From the NCBI GenBank assembly GCA_002794775.1, contig NBAY01000041.1, forward strand, positions 186,001 to 250,000: DNA of 64,000 bases. Reading direction: 5' to 3'. This document shows positions 11,632-22,512 of this stretch, piece by piece; position 1 is the first letter of the stretch, and each line of letters starts with the position of its first letter. Below the pieces are notes generated by a model. That model searched no databases and was not told where the DNA came from. It saw only the letters and a list, made by a program, of their open reading frames with translations. Source of the stretch: Porodaedalea pini (taxonomy: Eukaryota; Basidiomycota; Agaricomycetes; Hymenochaetales; Hymenochaetaceae). The translations under genes and the position numbers were made by a program.

Positions 11632-12265
11632 TTCAGCACCTCAAAAACCTGTTAAATCCATATCTCTGTCAATTCTTCACAGAATCATTTCAAAAATGTT
11701 GCCAAATTCATTTTTCAACAGCTTCTAAATGTTTGTGAGCTTAGTAGACAGAAGGTGGAATATTGAGGCTGCAGTAGTGAGAATGGGTGTTTTTCTAGAA
11801 AAAACTCCTTCCCAGATTTTTCCTGAGCTCAATTTTGAAGCTAATGACATGAAACTTGTTGGAGAATGGTCTATATACTATACTGTTGATGTTATGAGGG
11901 ATGAACTAGAGTGAATGTCTCCTCTTGTCCTGTTTGACTGTTGTGCTGAAACCCTCAAACTCATCCAAATTTGCTTGACTCAGACAGTTGTCAAAAAATT
12001 GCCTGCATTGTTATAAGCCATCTATAATTTAATATACAGTATAGATACCATTCTCCAACAAGGTTCATGTCATTAGCTTCAAAATTGAGCTCAGGAAAAA
12101 TCTGGGAAGGAGGTTTTCTCAAAAAACACCCATTTTCACTACTGCAGTCTCAATATTCCACCTTCTGTCCTCTAAGCTCACATAAATTTAGAAACTTTTC
12201 TGAAGAGTTTTTGTGAAGAATTGAGTGAGATATGATGTATTTTGTATTTGGAGGCACTTCAGGTG
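11632..12265. mobile_element. Long inverted-repeat (foldback) element
   Basis: Arms of about 250 bp (11632-11890 and 12022-12265) are reverse complements with scattered mismatches, separated by about 130 bp. Examples are GAGCTTAGTAGACAGAAGGTGG near 11738 against CCACCTTCTGTCCTCTAAGC near 12157, and GGAGAATGGTCTATATACTA against TAGATACCATTCTCC near 12045. No transposase frame is present. The transcript would fold into a very long hairpin. Confidence 0.7.
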
Positions 12266-12389
12266 ACAAAAACTGCTAAGTCCAATTTCCCACACTTGGA
12301 TGTGTCATCCACAGAAGAGGTGTGGGAACTTGATCACATGTATGTTGGTTTTGACGCGACACACCACACATCGCCTTCACATCTGCTGC

Positions 12390-14218
12390 CACTCCAATAT
12401 GTCTGGTGCCGACGTCCTTACAGAATGTCTGAAAAAACCCTCAATCACACCCACCGCAACCATCACACACGAAGTGGTAGCCTCACCGGCAGCCTGGTGG
12501 GATGCACTCACTGCTGCAGGCCACATGCCGTCCCGACTTCTGACCTTCAACTTATTAGAATGCTCGTCTTCAAGCCGAAGACCGTAAAGTCTGCCGCAAC
12601 AGTTCCTGTTGTCGTCATTGCACGCATCGCCGGACCTGCTAAAATAATTTTTTGTGTTGGACAAGGACTCCCATGAGCCCAGTCTCTTTATCTGTCCACA
12701 CGCATTGTTAAAGTTTGTCCAGTTTCACCATTAGCACTTGACGCAAACACATTCCCAAAGGTTGTCACGGTCCTTGATGCATCACTCACATCATCGACTT
12801 CTCTCTTCGCCGTACATGCACTCGCCTCTGATTTTACCGTCTTCCTCCCTGGAACCAACATTGCTTCATACTGGCGTGTCTCGAAACGGAGACCAAGCTT
12901 CACAAGGTAGATTTCGTGGAACTCAAGGCCGAGGCTGTGGCGCCTGCTGTGCGCACGTCTGCAATTGTCGCCCAGGAAAAGGCAACGAAAGAGGAAGGGA
13001 GAATTGACGGCACGGTGAAGATTGCTATTGGCATGAAGAAAGGGTCGACTTCCCGGGTTGGTATACGAACGTGCGTTGATTGTTCTGTAATTCTCACTTT
13101 GTGCTGACAAATATTATAGGCGCTGATTAAGGTCGGTATGACATGCGTCTTCAGAGGGAGCTCCGAGCTTGAGGAGCCCATAGCAATCTGTCCGACTACA
13201 GAAACGGTCATGTATCCCTACTGAAGTACGGGAAATTCTCAATTTACATCGTCGCGTGTACGAGGTGCTGCTTACCGTACTCGTCATCACAGGCATCAAG
13301 TCGGACAAGGAGAAGTTTGCCGGTGGTCTTTACACGATGACCGGCCGTGGCATCCAAGCTGCGACGTCGCATTGCCTTGGCCAAGACTTCTCACGGCCAG
13401 AGATGTTCAACGTCGTGGTCTCAGACCTGGACGATCCGCAGGGTACGGGTCTGAACGGTGGCAAATTATTCTGTGGCAGAACACGTGGAGCCTTAGCACA
13501 CGCATGGTCGGAATCATGGTCATGATTCGTGGCGACAACCAGGGTCTTGTTCTCCCATCACGCGTCGCTCGTTCTCCTGCGGTATTACCATGCGCACTAA
13601 TAAGCAGGAGTTATACAACCGCTGTGAGGAGCTCGCGAAGACGCTCAGGAAAGCGCGAAGGTGGATGTACGGGACGGCTACACTCCTGGCTACAAGTTCA
13701 ACGACTGGAAACAGAAGACGCGAAAATTCAATTATTCCTTATTTCTCGGTTTTCCTGTGGTCTTACAAATGGCTTTTTGTCCAGGTGCTCCACTTCGCCT
13801 TGAACTCAGTCCAGTTGATATCCAGAAGAAGCAAACACTTTCTGTGCGACGTGATACGGGCTTGAAGGAGACTGCCATACCTGCACTTCTCAAGACTATT
13901 CAACAGGAGATGTTCGAGCACGCAAAGGCAAGGTACATGTCTTGCCTGCGCGTCGTGACAATGGGACGATGTCGCGCTGACACTACTTCATACTTGCGTG
14001 CTCTCAGAACCGGCGAGACCAAGCTTCACAAGGTAGATTTTGTGGAACTCAAGATCGATGCTGCGGCGTGCCTTACATCGTCGCATGTACAAAAGGAGCT
14101 GCTTGCCGTACCCGTCATCCTGGGCATCAAGTCTGAGAAGAAGTTTGCCGGTGGTCTGTACATGATGACCGTGAAAGGCTTCATTCCGACGACCGGCCGT
14201 GGCATCCTTTTAGTTTAG
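12390..14218 (+). pseudogene. Prolyl-tRNA synthetase pseudogene, unprocessed and rearranged
   Basis: Pieces of a fungal cytosolic ProRS lie in order but in different frames. They are the editing-like N-terminus (KPKTVKSAATVPVVVIAR; LALDANTFPKVVTVLDASL; DFVELKAEA), the linker VKIAIGMKKG, motif 2 (GSSELEEPIAICPTTETVMY), KEKFAGGLYT, GRGIQAATSHCLGQDFS, GIMVMIRGDNQGLVLPSRVA, TNKQELYNRCEELAKTLRKA, DGYTPGYKFNDW and APLRLELSPVDI, VRRDTG. Intron-like sequence persists near 13070-13118 and 13715-13783, so it arose from DNA duplication, not retroposition. About 80 codons between LIK (13128) and GSSELEE are missing. From about 14018 a second partial copy begins, fusing the KVDFVELK segment directly to KKFAGGLYMMT...TTGRGI. 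Multiple frameshifts preclude function. Confidence 0.85.
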
Positions 14219-14228
14219 TAGTTAATGT

Positions 14229-14440
14229 TTAGGAATATTATGGAATACACTAATAAAGAGTCGGAAATGCTAAGATAAGTAACAAAATGGGATTGGAATA
14301 CCATTGGAATGTAAGTGGAATGTAAGTGGAATGCAGCAGAATGCACGGCGTAGGGAATGACCTTTAGGAATGATGCGGAATTGGAATGAGCCAGAATCAC
14401 TTAGAATTTCTGGCGCATTCCAATGATTCCACCAGTTCCG
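14229..14440. repeat. AT-rich GGAAT repeat tract, right copy
   Basis: Repeated GGAAT/AGAAT/ATTCC words, including the direct repeat TGGAATGTAAGTGGAATG near 14305-14332. Composition matches 11205-11510. Ends at about 14440, where GC-rich sequence resumes. Confidence 0.4.
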
Positions 14441-15561
14441 GCCAGGAGGGTTTTCCTGATGAAAGGGCCCCTTTGGTCTCGGTGCTCATGAATTTAAACC
14501 AGGCGAAGCAAGAAGGCGCAAGCTTGAAGAACGCGAACGCTCGGCCGGCTTTTCGAAGCCAGTTCACAGTCAGTCGGACGCACTACCGGCGGATGGCAAG
14601 GCGCAGGAGACAGCACAGCGGGCCGACCTGCCGAAGGAGGCTCAACAACAAAAACGCCAAGCAAGCCCGCTATCCCAGGATGCTCCGGGACGGCCATGAC
14701 AACTACGCTTGCTGAAAAGGAAGCGACCTTTGCTGGTATGAAGGTCAAAACGAAGAAGGCGAGCGTCAGTGTTGAACGGAAGCTTTGAGCATGCGATGAA
14801 TGGGCTCAAGTTAGAAAAGACGAACCTCGGTTGTTCTATTAGTCACGATGTCCATCTACGAATTTCATTGCAACTGACCAAGAGATAAAGTAGTATCACG
14901 CTCTATGAATCGATTGACTATCTCCCTTGAAGCGAGCCTCAGTGAGTCACACGTTGTTTCCAAGTTTCAAGTGTGTCTAGTAGAAATAGGTTACATGTAA
15001 CAGCCAAGGGCTGAAACTTATTTGCATTCTCTCTTGGGTCTACAATCGAACAAAGAACCTCAGATACAGTATAGATATTATTCGCTAGCTGTAATTCAGT
15101 TCATGGTCAGAATAAGCTCAGTATTCATATGACTAGGGTGTCTGCAGTCGAAAGCATTTGAGATGATCAAAAGGCAAGTGCTCCGTAGTAGTTAAAATTT
15201 TACTGACAGCTGTTCTTAACGTTCTTCTAGTCATTCATGGCCAGTCTTACTAATACACAGCGTACTTGTCTCGAGGTACAGACTCCCGTCCGCCTAAAGA
15301 GGAAAGTCGGAAAATCTGATGCCACTTGATCTTTGCATACCTTCTCCAATCCTGAAAGTGCCATTTTGTGGGGGAGGGGGGAGGATCGTTATTAATGAAG
15401 ATAAAAAGGGCCAGCTTTGCAGACAAAGTCTGCTTCCTTCTGGCATGTTTTTATTGTGGCAATCCTGCTACTAGGAGAACCGAAAGGATACCGTCGATCT
15501 TTTATAATCAAAGTCCGCGCCGCAAGACAATTTGAGCTCCTAAAACTCTACTCTCTCCAGC
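14441..15561. other. Intergenic region with a short basic/Gln-rich coding remnant
   Basis: At about 14499-14699 one plus-strand frame reads a Lys/Glu/Gln-rich peptide (EARRRKLEERERSAGFSKP, KAQETAQRADLPKEAQQQ) ending at TGA, without a good start. It may be the displaced 3' part of the interrupted gene at 10760 or of some other gene; I cannot tell. The rest, to the AlkB start, shows no gene. Confidence 0.35.
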
Positions 15562-16646
15562 ATGTTGACAAGATCAAAACGCAATCATACTGAAGTGTCT
15601 TGTCCATCTTCAAAAAGGAAACGTATATCCCGAAAGCATGAAGAACTTATTTCCGACTCATTCAGAGGGCCTGAAAAATCCGAGGCTGCAGGCCCTTCCG
15701 CTTCCACCAATGTCTCACCTCAAGTGGCACCAATAAATATGACAAGAGCTCTATCAAAGTGGCACGTCCCCGAAATAAAAGGAGGCGAGGTGTACTATAT
15801 TCCAGAGGTGGTTATTTTCATTCTTCTCCCTTCTATGGATATGAAAATTTTTAACGATACCGTTTAACTATACCAGTTTGTCAACAAGGAGACAGCAAGT
15901 CAATGGCTGTCGGAACTGACGAAGCTCGATACATGTAGGACCTATTCCTCTCGTTAACTATACGTCACACTTAGAGGCTAATGTATAGGGTACCACCCAA
16001 AGCTCAAGGTCTACGGAAAGGAAGTTTCTCAAAGTCGTTCAATAGCAGGTCCGTCTACCCGGCATTTATATGACCCTGAATTTTTTTGAAACCTTCAATA
16101 TCCAAAGCATATTCTACAGAGATAGATATTACGGTTAAGTACTCAGGCCACATTGTTACCATGCACCATACCTATCCTCCCCTCCTTACCGAGATACAAG
16201 AGCGCATAGAGGACCTCCTCGGCGAGACGTTCAACCATATCATGCTCAATCGCTATGAGGGTGGGCGTGAATACATTGGGAAACATCGAGATACGAAAGA
16301 GAACAAGGCAAGTCGTACTTGTAATCTCTAGCTTCTGCCTGGTGGCTGACTTCCAGCTTGCAGATGATCGTTAGCTTAAGTCTAGGCGCTGAACGGACAT
16401 TCATCATGACGCCAAGCAAATCAGCTCCCAGCGTGAAATCACATAGATGGACACTTGCAAACGGAAGTCTGCTCATAATGAAGGGCGAAACTCAGGATAA
16501 TTGGAAGGTAAGTATGCGATCTATTGTCGAACCTGGGATGCGCGGAATTCAGAACGTTTGGTCGGCAGCACGAAATACCCAAAGAGCCCAAAGTTAAGGA
16601 TGAAAGAATATCTCTCACGTTCAGGCAGCTTAGCAGTTCGGAATGA
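15562..16646 (+). CDS. AlkB-type 2-oxoglutarate/Fe(II) dioxygenase
   Basis: Six exons, 15562..15807, 15877..15934, 15989..16048, 16108..16307, 16364..16507 and 16569..16646, give 261 residues. ALKBH2/3-type enzymes repair 1-methyladenine and 3-methylcytosine in DNA or RNA by oxidative demethylation, mostly in the nucleus. Visible motifs: LNRYEGGREYIGKHRDTKEN with iron ligands His181 and Asp183; VSLSLGAERTFIM; LANGSLLIMKGETQDNWKHEIP with the distal iron ligand His237; and RISLTFRQL (Arg249, Arg255), the 2-oxoglutarate-binding end. The N-terminus is basic (RSKRNHTE, SSKRKRISRK), nuclear-signal-like. Intron 4 (16308..16363) must use a GC donor (AAG|GCAAGT): no GT site keeps the frame. A PCNA-binding motif is not evident. 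Confidence 0.92.
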
Positions 16647-16900
16647 CCTGGAGAATTCGGAGGCATCACAGCGTGGATGATGAACAATTTATACAAGCCG
16701 AATCTAGCCGTCTGATGCATTTGAATGCCAAATACAATAATCATAGTACCATTTTTTTTACAACATCGAACGAAAAGAAAAGTTGGAAGCCTACAAGAAA
16801 CAAAGAATGTCGACTTCACAAGAGGAAAGAAAAGGCAATATGTTATAGCAAACGGCCCCCTTCCTAATCCTTAATTTACAGGCCTTTGTCTTCAAAGCAA

Positions 16901-18554
16901 TTATAATTCGCCAGCGATATGCTTCTGCTCTGCTCCTCCTTTCTTGCCTCGAACAGGAAGAGTACCGAGCCATTTCCGTAACACAGCATTAAACTCGACG
17001 GGCTTCTCGAGCTGGACCCAATGTGCCGCAGGTAGAGTCTGTCCGGGGGAATCCCAGTTAGTCACATCGTGGCAACACTCTCTAACACACCAGTGTGCTC
17101 TGAAGCGAGATGGGAGACCAACCTCGACAGCAAGATGCGGGACAAAATTAGCCGATCCCAACAGCTTTGCTGCGGCTTCCCAGTCCGCTACTGGGTCAAG
17201 TGTAGGGTAGATCCCGAGTGCAGGCTGGTGTAGCGTGAAGTTTCCCTGCGCGTGCGCGAGCTCCCAAGCAGCATATCGGTTCTAAAAATCCTATGAAACA
17301 AATAACACGGCGGAAGGCGATGTGAAACGTACACCATGGGTATAAAATTGGAGAGCTGAGAGTTATAAGTAGAAGTGACGACACAGAAACAGGGGGATGA
17401 GCCTGATAACGTACTGTTTTTGAACCCTTGGATAGAGAATTGTTGGACGAGATAATCCTCTTCTTCCACCGTCATGAACGGGATCGGCTGAATCTACGGG
17501 AGTTCCAATTTAGAGAATTTGGTTCATGCGGCTTACATTGAAAGGATAGAGAGGGCATACTTCATCGGCATCACCGTACGACCCCAAGAAATCCTCTGTA
17601 GAAGTCAGGAAAGAGGGGGGCGGAGGGCTTCCAACGCTTCGGTATACGGCTCGCAGCGACCTACGGATATCATTGTCTAGTTCTCTTATGGCCTCCGCTG
17701 TCTTATCCTGGAAGTAGAGCTGGTACGCCAAATGTGGGAGATGGCTAACAAGCGCGGAGGTCGGAGTAAAAGGACCTGCAGCGGTAATGTACTAAGTCCA
17801 AGGATCAAAATTCAGGTTACGTTATCTGCAAGGATGACAACGCGAATATGACCTACTGGGACAACTGCTGCCGCGACTGCTTCGAAGATGTCAGGGCGCA
17901 TGCGCGCAGCTTCCCAGCACACCTGCGCGCCCCAGTCGTGTCTATCACAGATTAGCAAATGTGAAGATACGCAGAGCTCAAAGAAGACGCGCACCCTACG
18001 CAGATCGCGCTATCCACGCCTGCATCTTCGAGAACACATACGAGGTCGCCCACGAGGTCGCCCATCGTCCCGGAAGACTCGACGTCTCCGGGATGCGAGG
18101 ATGTGCCGAAGCCACGGTGGTCAGGCGCGATGATGTGATACTCGTCCTTCGATGTCCGGCTTCAGCTTTACTATATGGATTCAAAACAAGCTCATTGGGC
18201 TTATACCTGGAATTCGCGAATCTGGTGCGCCCAATTTGACCACAATCCTGGCCAACCGTGTACCATGATAATAGTGCTCTGAGCGGCGGGATTTACTTCC
18301 ACATATCCTACAAGCAAAGAGTGTTGTATTAGGAGAACTCAAACGGGCCAGAAAGTCAACGTACGTATTTCAATATCTTTCACAGAATTTTCCTGTCTGT
18401 TTAAACCCTTGCATCTCGCAGTGTTTTTGGGAAAGGAGGACGGGTGGAAGGAGATGGAGCGAGGTGCACTAGGCTCGGGTTCGGAGGAGCTTGACAGGAC
18501 AACGGCAGCGCCGTATAGAGATAGCAAGCAAGTAATTGAGAGAGACCAGTGCAT
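16901..18554 (-). CDS. Secreted or membrane-bound epoxide hydrolase (alpha/beta hydrolase)
   Basis: Eight exons, 18554..18365, 18307..18207, 18146..17995, 17941..17857, 17791..17561, 17493..17415, 17355..17333 and 17281..16901, give 413 residues. An N-terminal hydrophobic stretch (WSLSITCLLSLYGAAVVL) looks like a signal peptide or anchor. The core has the oxyanion motif HGWP at 80-83, the epoxide hydrolase nucleophile motif GHDWGAQ with Asp150, and a C-terminal catalytic His374 in AAHWVQLEKP. Asp at the nucleophile elbow instead of Ser favours epoxide hydrolase (or dehalogenase) over esterase. The lid Tyr residues are not assigned. Exon 7 is only 23 nt, but FYTHG-NRYAAWEL continuity requires it. 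It likely hydrates epoxides of fatty acids or aromatics. Confidence 0.85.
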
Positions 18555-18977
18555 TCCGAAACGAGCTTGAGCAACAGAAACCTCTTGAGTTGCCTTCTAG
18601 TATTTCAATGACCAGGAGCACAGGGACGGGATCCTTGGAACATTCAGACGAGTTTAGATAATTCATCCTTGACAGAATAAGATCATAAACTCGCCTGCCT
18701 AGTGGGTACCTTTCCTATACGCTTTCTATGGGGTTCAAACGATCAATGTGGCATAGGACTCGGACGATGGCCGTAGAAACCATTAGCAGCAGGCCATGTT
18801 TACGAGCACGTGAGGCTCAAACGATCGACGTCCAAAAACGGAGAATGATGGGATCGACCCAGCTTTCTGACTCTGTCGGTCTCATCGACCATTGGACCGA
18901 CCAGGTCCATCGAATCGTGAGTGTCTCCCGAACGTCCAGAATAGTTGGCTCATTGTCGACCACCATGGCCAGCGCGC
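18555..18977. promoter_or_regulatory. Bidirectional promoter region
   Basis: The 423 bp between the divergent epoxide hydrolase and Cys-cluster genes must hold both promoters. No clear TATA box was picked out. Confidence 0.35.
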
Positions 18978-20833
18978 ATGGATCCGTCGCTGACAACGCT
19001 GCCGATCTCGACGAGCACGAACTCGAGTACCGACTCTCCCGCCGGGATACACTGCGCCAACCCCGACTGTCGGACGCGGGCCGGTGAGCGGTCGCGTGGA
19101 CATCAGAGCTGCCGAGCGCTGTTGTGCGGCCATTGCTGCCAAAACGCAGCTCGGACAGCTGCAGAGGCAGGCGAGCAGCGGCCAGTGTGCAAGGTACACG
19201 CACGGAGGGTGCATACTGGCCACAAGCCAGTGCCGAAAGAGCAACAAGCCGAAGGAAGCACGAGTTCAATCGCGGTTACAAATAATGTGAATGGGGTGGG
19301 ATGGGCAGGCTCAGGGGTCGGAGAACCCGAGGAGCTGCATGATTTACTGGAGAAACGCGCAAGACTCGAGCAATCACTGAAGCGGTCCTTGACCATGGTC
19401 GTCTGGTATCGAGTGAGTTGTAGTCGCGAAATATCTTCTCTGACTACGTTACTAATTTCTATGTCCAGAATGGCTGCGAACCTCTTCGTATCGCACACGA
19501 GGTTACAACCTTCCCTCTCTTCCAGCTTCAAGACTTCCCAGAGCTCGTCGGGGAGCTGGGTTTACAGCCTTCGTCCTATATCGACTCGTACAACATCGAA
19601 ACGGGCCAATGGGAACAGCATAAGGTTTCAACAGTGCGCACGGTCGAACAAGACCAGCGCTTACTATATCGGCTACGTCCTAGTCTTCTGGACAGCCTGA
19701 CCGACTGCCCGTCCCTCGACCAAGAGCTCAGTTTGCAACCGGCACCAACTGCCCTTTTGGCCAAGAGACAAGCAGAACCCTTCACACCACCTCCGTTGGG
19801 CAAGCAAGCACGCGTTCTCTCGAACTCGAATCCAATTGTATGGCTCAGCTCAAATTGTTTTCTGTTATTTCTGATCTGACTTCTACTCTAGCGAGCTCCA
19901 GCCGCTCCAACCGCTCCGAACGCGGTGGTACAAAACTGGGATAGTCCTACTGGAGATCACTCTCCTGGTCCGGGAACCTCAGCCTGGGGCTTCGCTGGAC
20001 CAGCAGGTGCTCCCTTGCCGGGTATTCGTGCAAGTCCAAGCGCCCCGGTTCAAGCGGGCGGCTCGGAGGGCACAAGTACCATCGCTGGTTCTGGATCTGC
20101 GAAGCGCTGGCCGACAGACTATACCGTGCACGAGATCACCGCAGGCTTCGATGCAATGACTGCACTAGTCAAGGCGGACCCGAGCGCTCGCCAAAAGTCC
20201 GCATTCGAGCGCGTGTTCCCGCCGTGCCGGTACGTGAAAAGCACTGTCGGCCGCGCGAAGCTCTATTGGAAGCGCGCGAGCCAGGAGATACGCGACCATT
20301 TCCTGTCTCTGCCTCGAGACGATCCTCGCGGCCGATGGACGCACTTTGTACACCTCATGGACGGTCGGCTCGTCATCGAGGTCGGGAAAGAGAAGGGTGT
20401 GGGTGCTGCGGAGGGCGAGAATGATACAGCAGATGAGGAAGAACATGCGAATACTAATACGCTGAGCTTTAGTCAGAGTCCTACAAATCGCGAGTAATCT
20501 ATCCTTCATGGAGACTCTTCGTTCTAACGTGGCTCCCACAGAACCTCATATCAACATCCAGTCCCCGCCCAATATGACAGCACACCCCTCTCTGCCGCTT
20601 AATAGGCCGCCACCCATGGGCGCACTCCTACCAAATCCGGCCCCCCTCACTCATCATGCCAGCGCACCTGCTATGCCGATGGCGGCATCGTTCACCATTG
20701 GTATGTCACTTTTGAACCTCGAGCTCTTTCAGGCTTCAAGTCAGGCTTGTTTTGATCGGAATTAGACAGGAATATGAACATGAATCGCTCTTCCAGTTCG
20801 CTCTCTGGGGCGATCACGATACCAAATGTCTGA
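18978..20833 (+). CDS. Hypothetical protein with N-terminal Cys/His cluster
   Basis: Five exons, 18978..19412, 19469..19837, 19892..20471, 20542..20700 and 20766..20833, give about 536 residues. Residues about 26-80 carry a dense cluster (CANPDCRTRAGERS, HQSCRALLCGHCCQNAA, CKVHARRVHTGH) that could bind zinc. A Pro/Ala/Gly-rich disordered middle and a conserved-looking segment (YTVHEITAGFDAM, RYVKSTVGRAKLYWKRASQ, RWTHFVHLMDG) follow. I do not recognise the family; similar Cys-rich modules occur in expanded Agaricomycete gene families of unknown role. The start is the first ATG in frame before the cluster, and upstream exons are possible. The exon 3 donor is uncertain (after 20471 or 20479, both in frame). 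Possibly DNA-binding, but that is inference. Confidence 0.6.
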
Positions 20834-21580
20834 CATCTAGACATCCGAGCGAAACCTTTTGCTGAACATGTATTTGATTTGCGTTCTCGACACAGTGATG
20901 TATCATATGACTCTTCCATGGATTTCTGGAGCAATTCCGCTGCCTGACGCATTGAGGGGCAGAGGAAAATGCGATCCCAAAGTACAGACCTTCTTCGCAT
21001 ACAACCCTGCAAGCCCCTTCGGGACTCCATGGACAAGCGTCTCTTTTCAGTTCAGTACGATAGACCGAAGCAAGGCCTTGTTGACGTCACTGGCAGCACA
21101 ACAGTAATCGACCCGATCGTACTCACAAGTGTTCTCTGATTTTCACTTTGCACAACCTTGTCGCTCGAGCCTCTTTTCTTTGCAATCGGACGCCTCAAAG
21201 CACTATGATCCACACGGTGTACTCGGGTTTTAGTGTTACTAACTTCTGATACATTTTTGTTTGCACCCCGCGTCTGGCCGGTCTTCACGAGTCTATCTAA
21301 GTACAGGAACTTTCTGACCAAGCACTGGTCTACTTCCGACGACCAAACAATAGGTGTTCTCGGGCTCAGACTCGAGGTAAGACATGTAAGACTCGCGAAA
21401 GCAGTGTGCACATTTTTTTTTTCTTTTTGATGCTTCTAACCGCAGGCGGCTAAGGAATATGTTTCCCTTCCACTTCACAATGCAAGCTTGACCATGGCAA
21501 CTATGCTGCAGATGTGCGTTCTTCCAGAATGCCTGTCGGTGTGACACGGAAGCTTCATTTCAAGCATGCAGAGCAGGCCT
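20834..21580. other. Intergenic region upstream of orphan gene 2
   Basis: No supported gene. Several short frames lack motif or codon continuity. Its role may be regulatory, like the long upstream regions of the other two orphan genes; sequence similarity to them is at best weak. Confidence 0.4.
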
Positions 21581-21587
21581 TATAAAA
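21581..21587 (+). promoter_or_regulatory. TATA box of orphan gene 2
   Basis: TATAAAA, 116 bp upstream of the ATG at 21697. Confidence 0.5.
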
Positions 21588-21669
21588 TCCATGCATTTCT
21601 TTCCAATACTTTTCAGTATCCTTGACACTTTCACTTGGTCACCAACTCGACTGAAAAACTCGACGTTCA

Positions 21670-21694
21670 CCCCCCCCCCCCCCCCAAAAAAAAA
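21670..21694 (+). repeat. Homopolymer C16-A9 tract in the 5' leader
   Basis: Sixteen C followed by nine A, ending two bases before the ATG at 21697. Length is prone to slippage and to sequencing error. Confidence 0.8.
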
Positions 21695-21696
21695 GC

Positions 21697-22512
21697 ATGT
21701 ATACTCCAGGATTCTATGTTGCTGAACTGAAAATATACGAGGAAATAGTCCGACGCTACACTGCTTGCTACGGAGCTGCCCCCAACGAAGTCATGTGCCG
21801 GTACTTCAGTAGGAGAGCCCAAACGATCGCAAAGCTGGCCGACCCATATGTGAGGGAGAGGGAGATCATAGATACTGCCGAAGGCCGGTACAAGCCTGCC
21901 CAGCCTGCCTTTCAGTCATACCATGGCATTCCGAGTCAGGCGCCCAATTTAAGCCATAGTAATCTCTACCACAGGGCGAATCTAGATTCTCTAGTCAGCC
22001 CAGACGACAGTATTTCAAGGGCAGGCGGGAGTCAAGCGGGAAGAAATTCTCGTCCGTCTGAAGCTGGCAGCAGAACAAGCCACCAACATCGCGTGCATTC
22101 CACCGTTCCGGGCTCGCATGGAGGCGGGGGCAGCGTTGCTGGCAGCAGAGCCCCTGCACCCACCTTGGTCGCTTCGGAAGCCAGCAGGCATTCCAAAAGC
22201 AGCAAGCTCTCCAATCCGAAGAATCAACACTCGCAGGTTGGTGGTTCCCCGTTGTCCACTCCGAGTCACTCCGACCACACTCGCCCACCTGGTTCTCACG
22301 CAAGCTCTCATGCAAGCTCGCATAGAAGCGGTGGCGCTGCCAGCAGTGCTATAACTCGGTATTCCAGTTCAAGCAGGGACCCGAAAGGAAGCGGGGGGAA
22401 TCGTGGAGACACAATAACTATTAAGAAGGAGGAGAGGAAAGTTGGCAGGATTTTTAGGGTGGTGCCAGTCAAGAAAACCAAGTCGGCATCTTATGAGTAC
22501 AAAAGACGATGA
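21697..22512 (+). CDS. Orphan Ser/Gly/His-rich protein 2
   Basis: Intronless, 271 residues. An ordered N-terminal part of about 70 residues (LKIYEEIVRRYTACYG, MCRYFSRRAQTIAKLADPYV, GRYKPAQP) is predicted helical. A long low-complexity tail rich in Ser, Gly, His and Arg follows (SHASSHASSHRSGGAASS, GSHGGGGSVAGSR), with a basic end (KVGRIFRVVPVKKTK, SYEYKRR). The organisation matches the protein at 30836: helical head with Tyr/Arg-rich motifs, then a Ser-Gly-His-Arg tail. No signal peptide or known domain. The start is the first ATG after the TATA and homopolymer tract. Function unknown; the basic tail could bind nucleic acid. Confidence 0.55.
   Translation: MYTPGFYVAELKIYEEIVRRYTACYGAAPNEVMCRYFSRRAQTIAKLADPYVREREIIDTAEGRYKPAQPAFQSYHGIPSQAPNLSHSNLYHRANLDSLVSPDDSISRAGGSQAGRNSRPSEAGSRTSHQHRVHSTVPGSHGGGGSVAGSRAPAPTLVASEASRHSKSSKLSNPKNQHSQVGGSPLSTPSHSDHTRPPGSHASSHASSHRSGGAASSAITRYSSSSRDPKGSGGNRGDTITIKKEERKVGRIFRVVPVKKTKSASYEYKRR

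Noticed and set aside
12390..14218. Functional prolyl-tRNA synthetase gene
   Set aside because: Missing catalytic segment, several frame changes and a duplicated fragment make a working enzyme impossible.
14018..14218. Second independent ProRS-like gene
   Set aside because: It is a chimera of two short segments of the same pseudogene, with no start or remainder.
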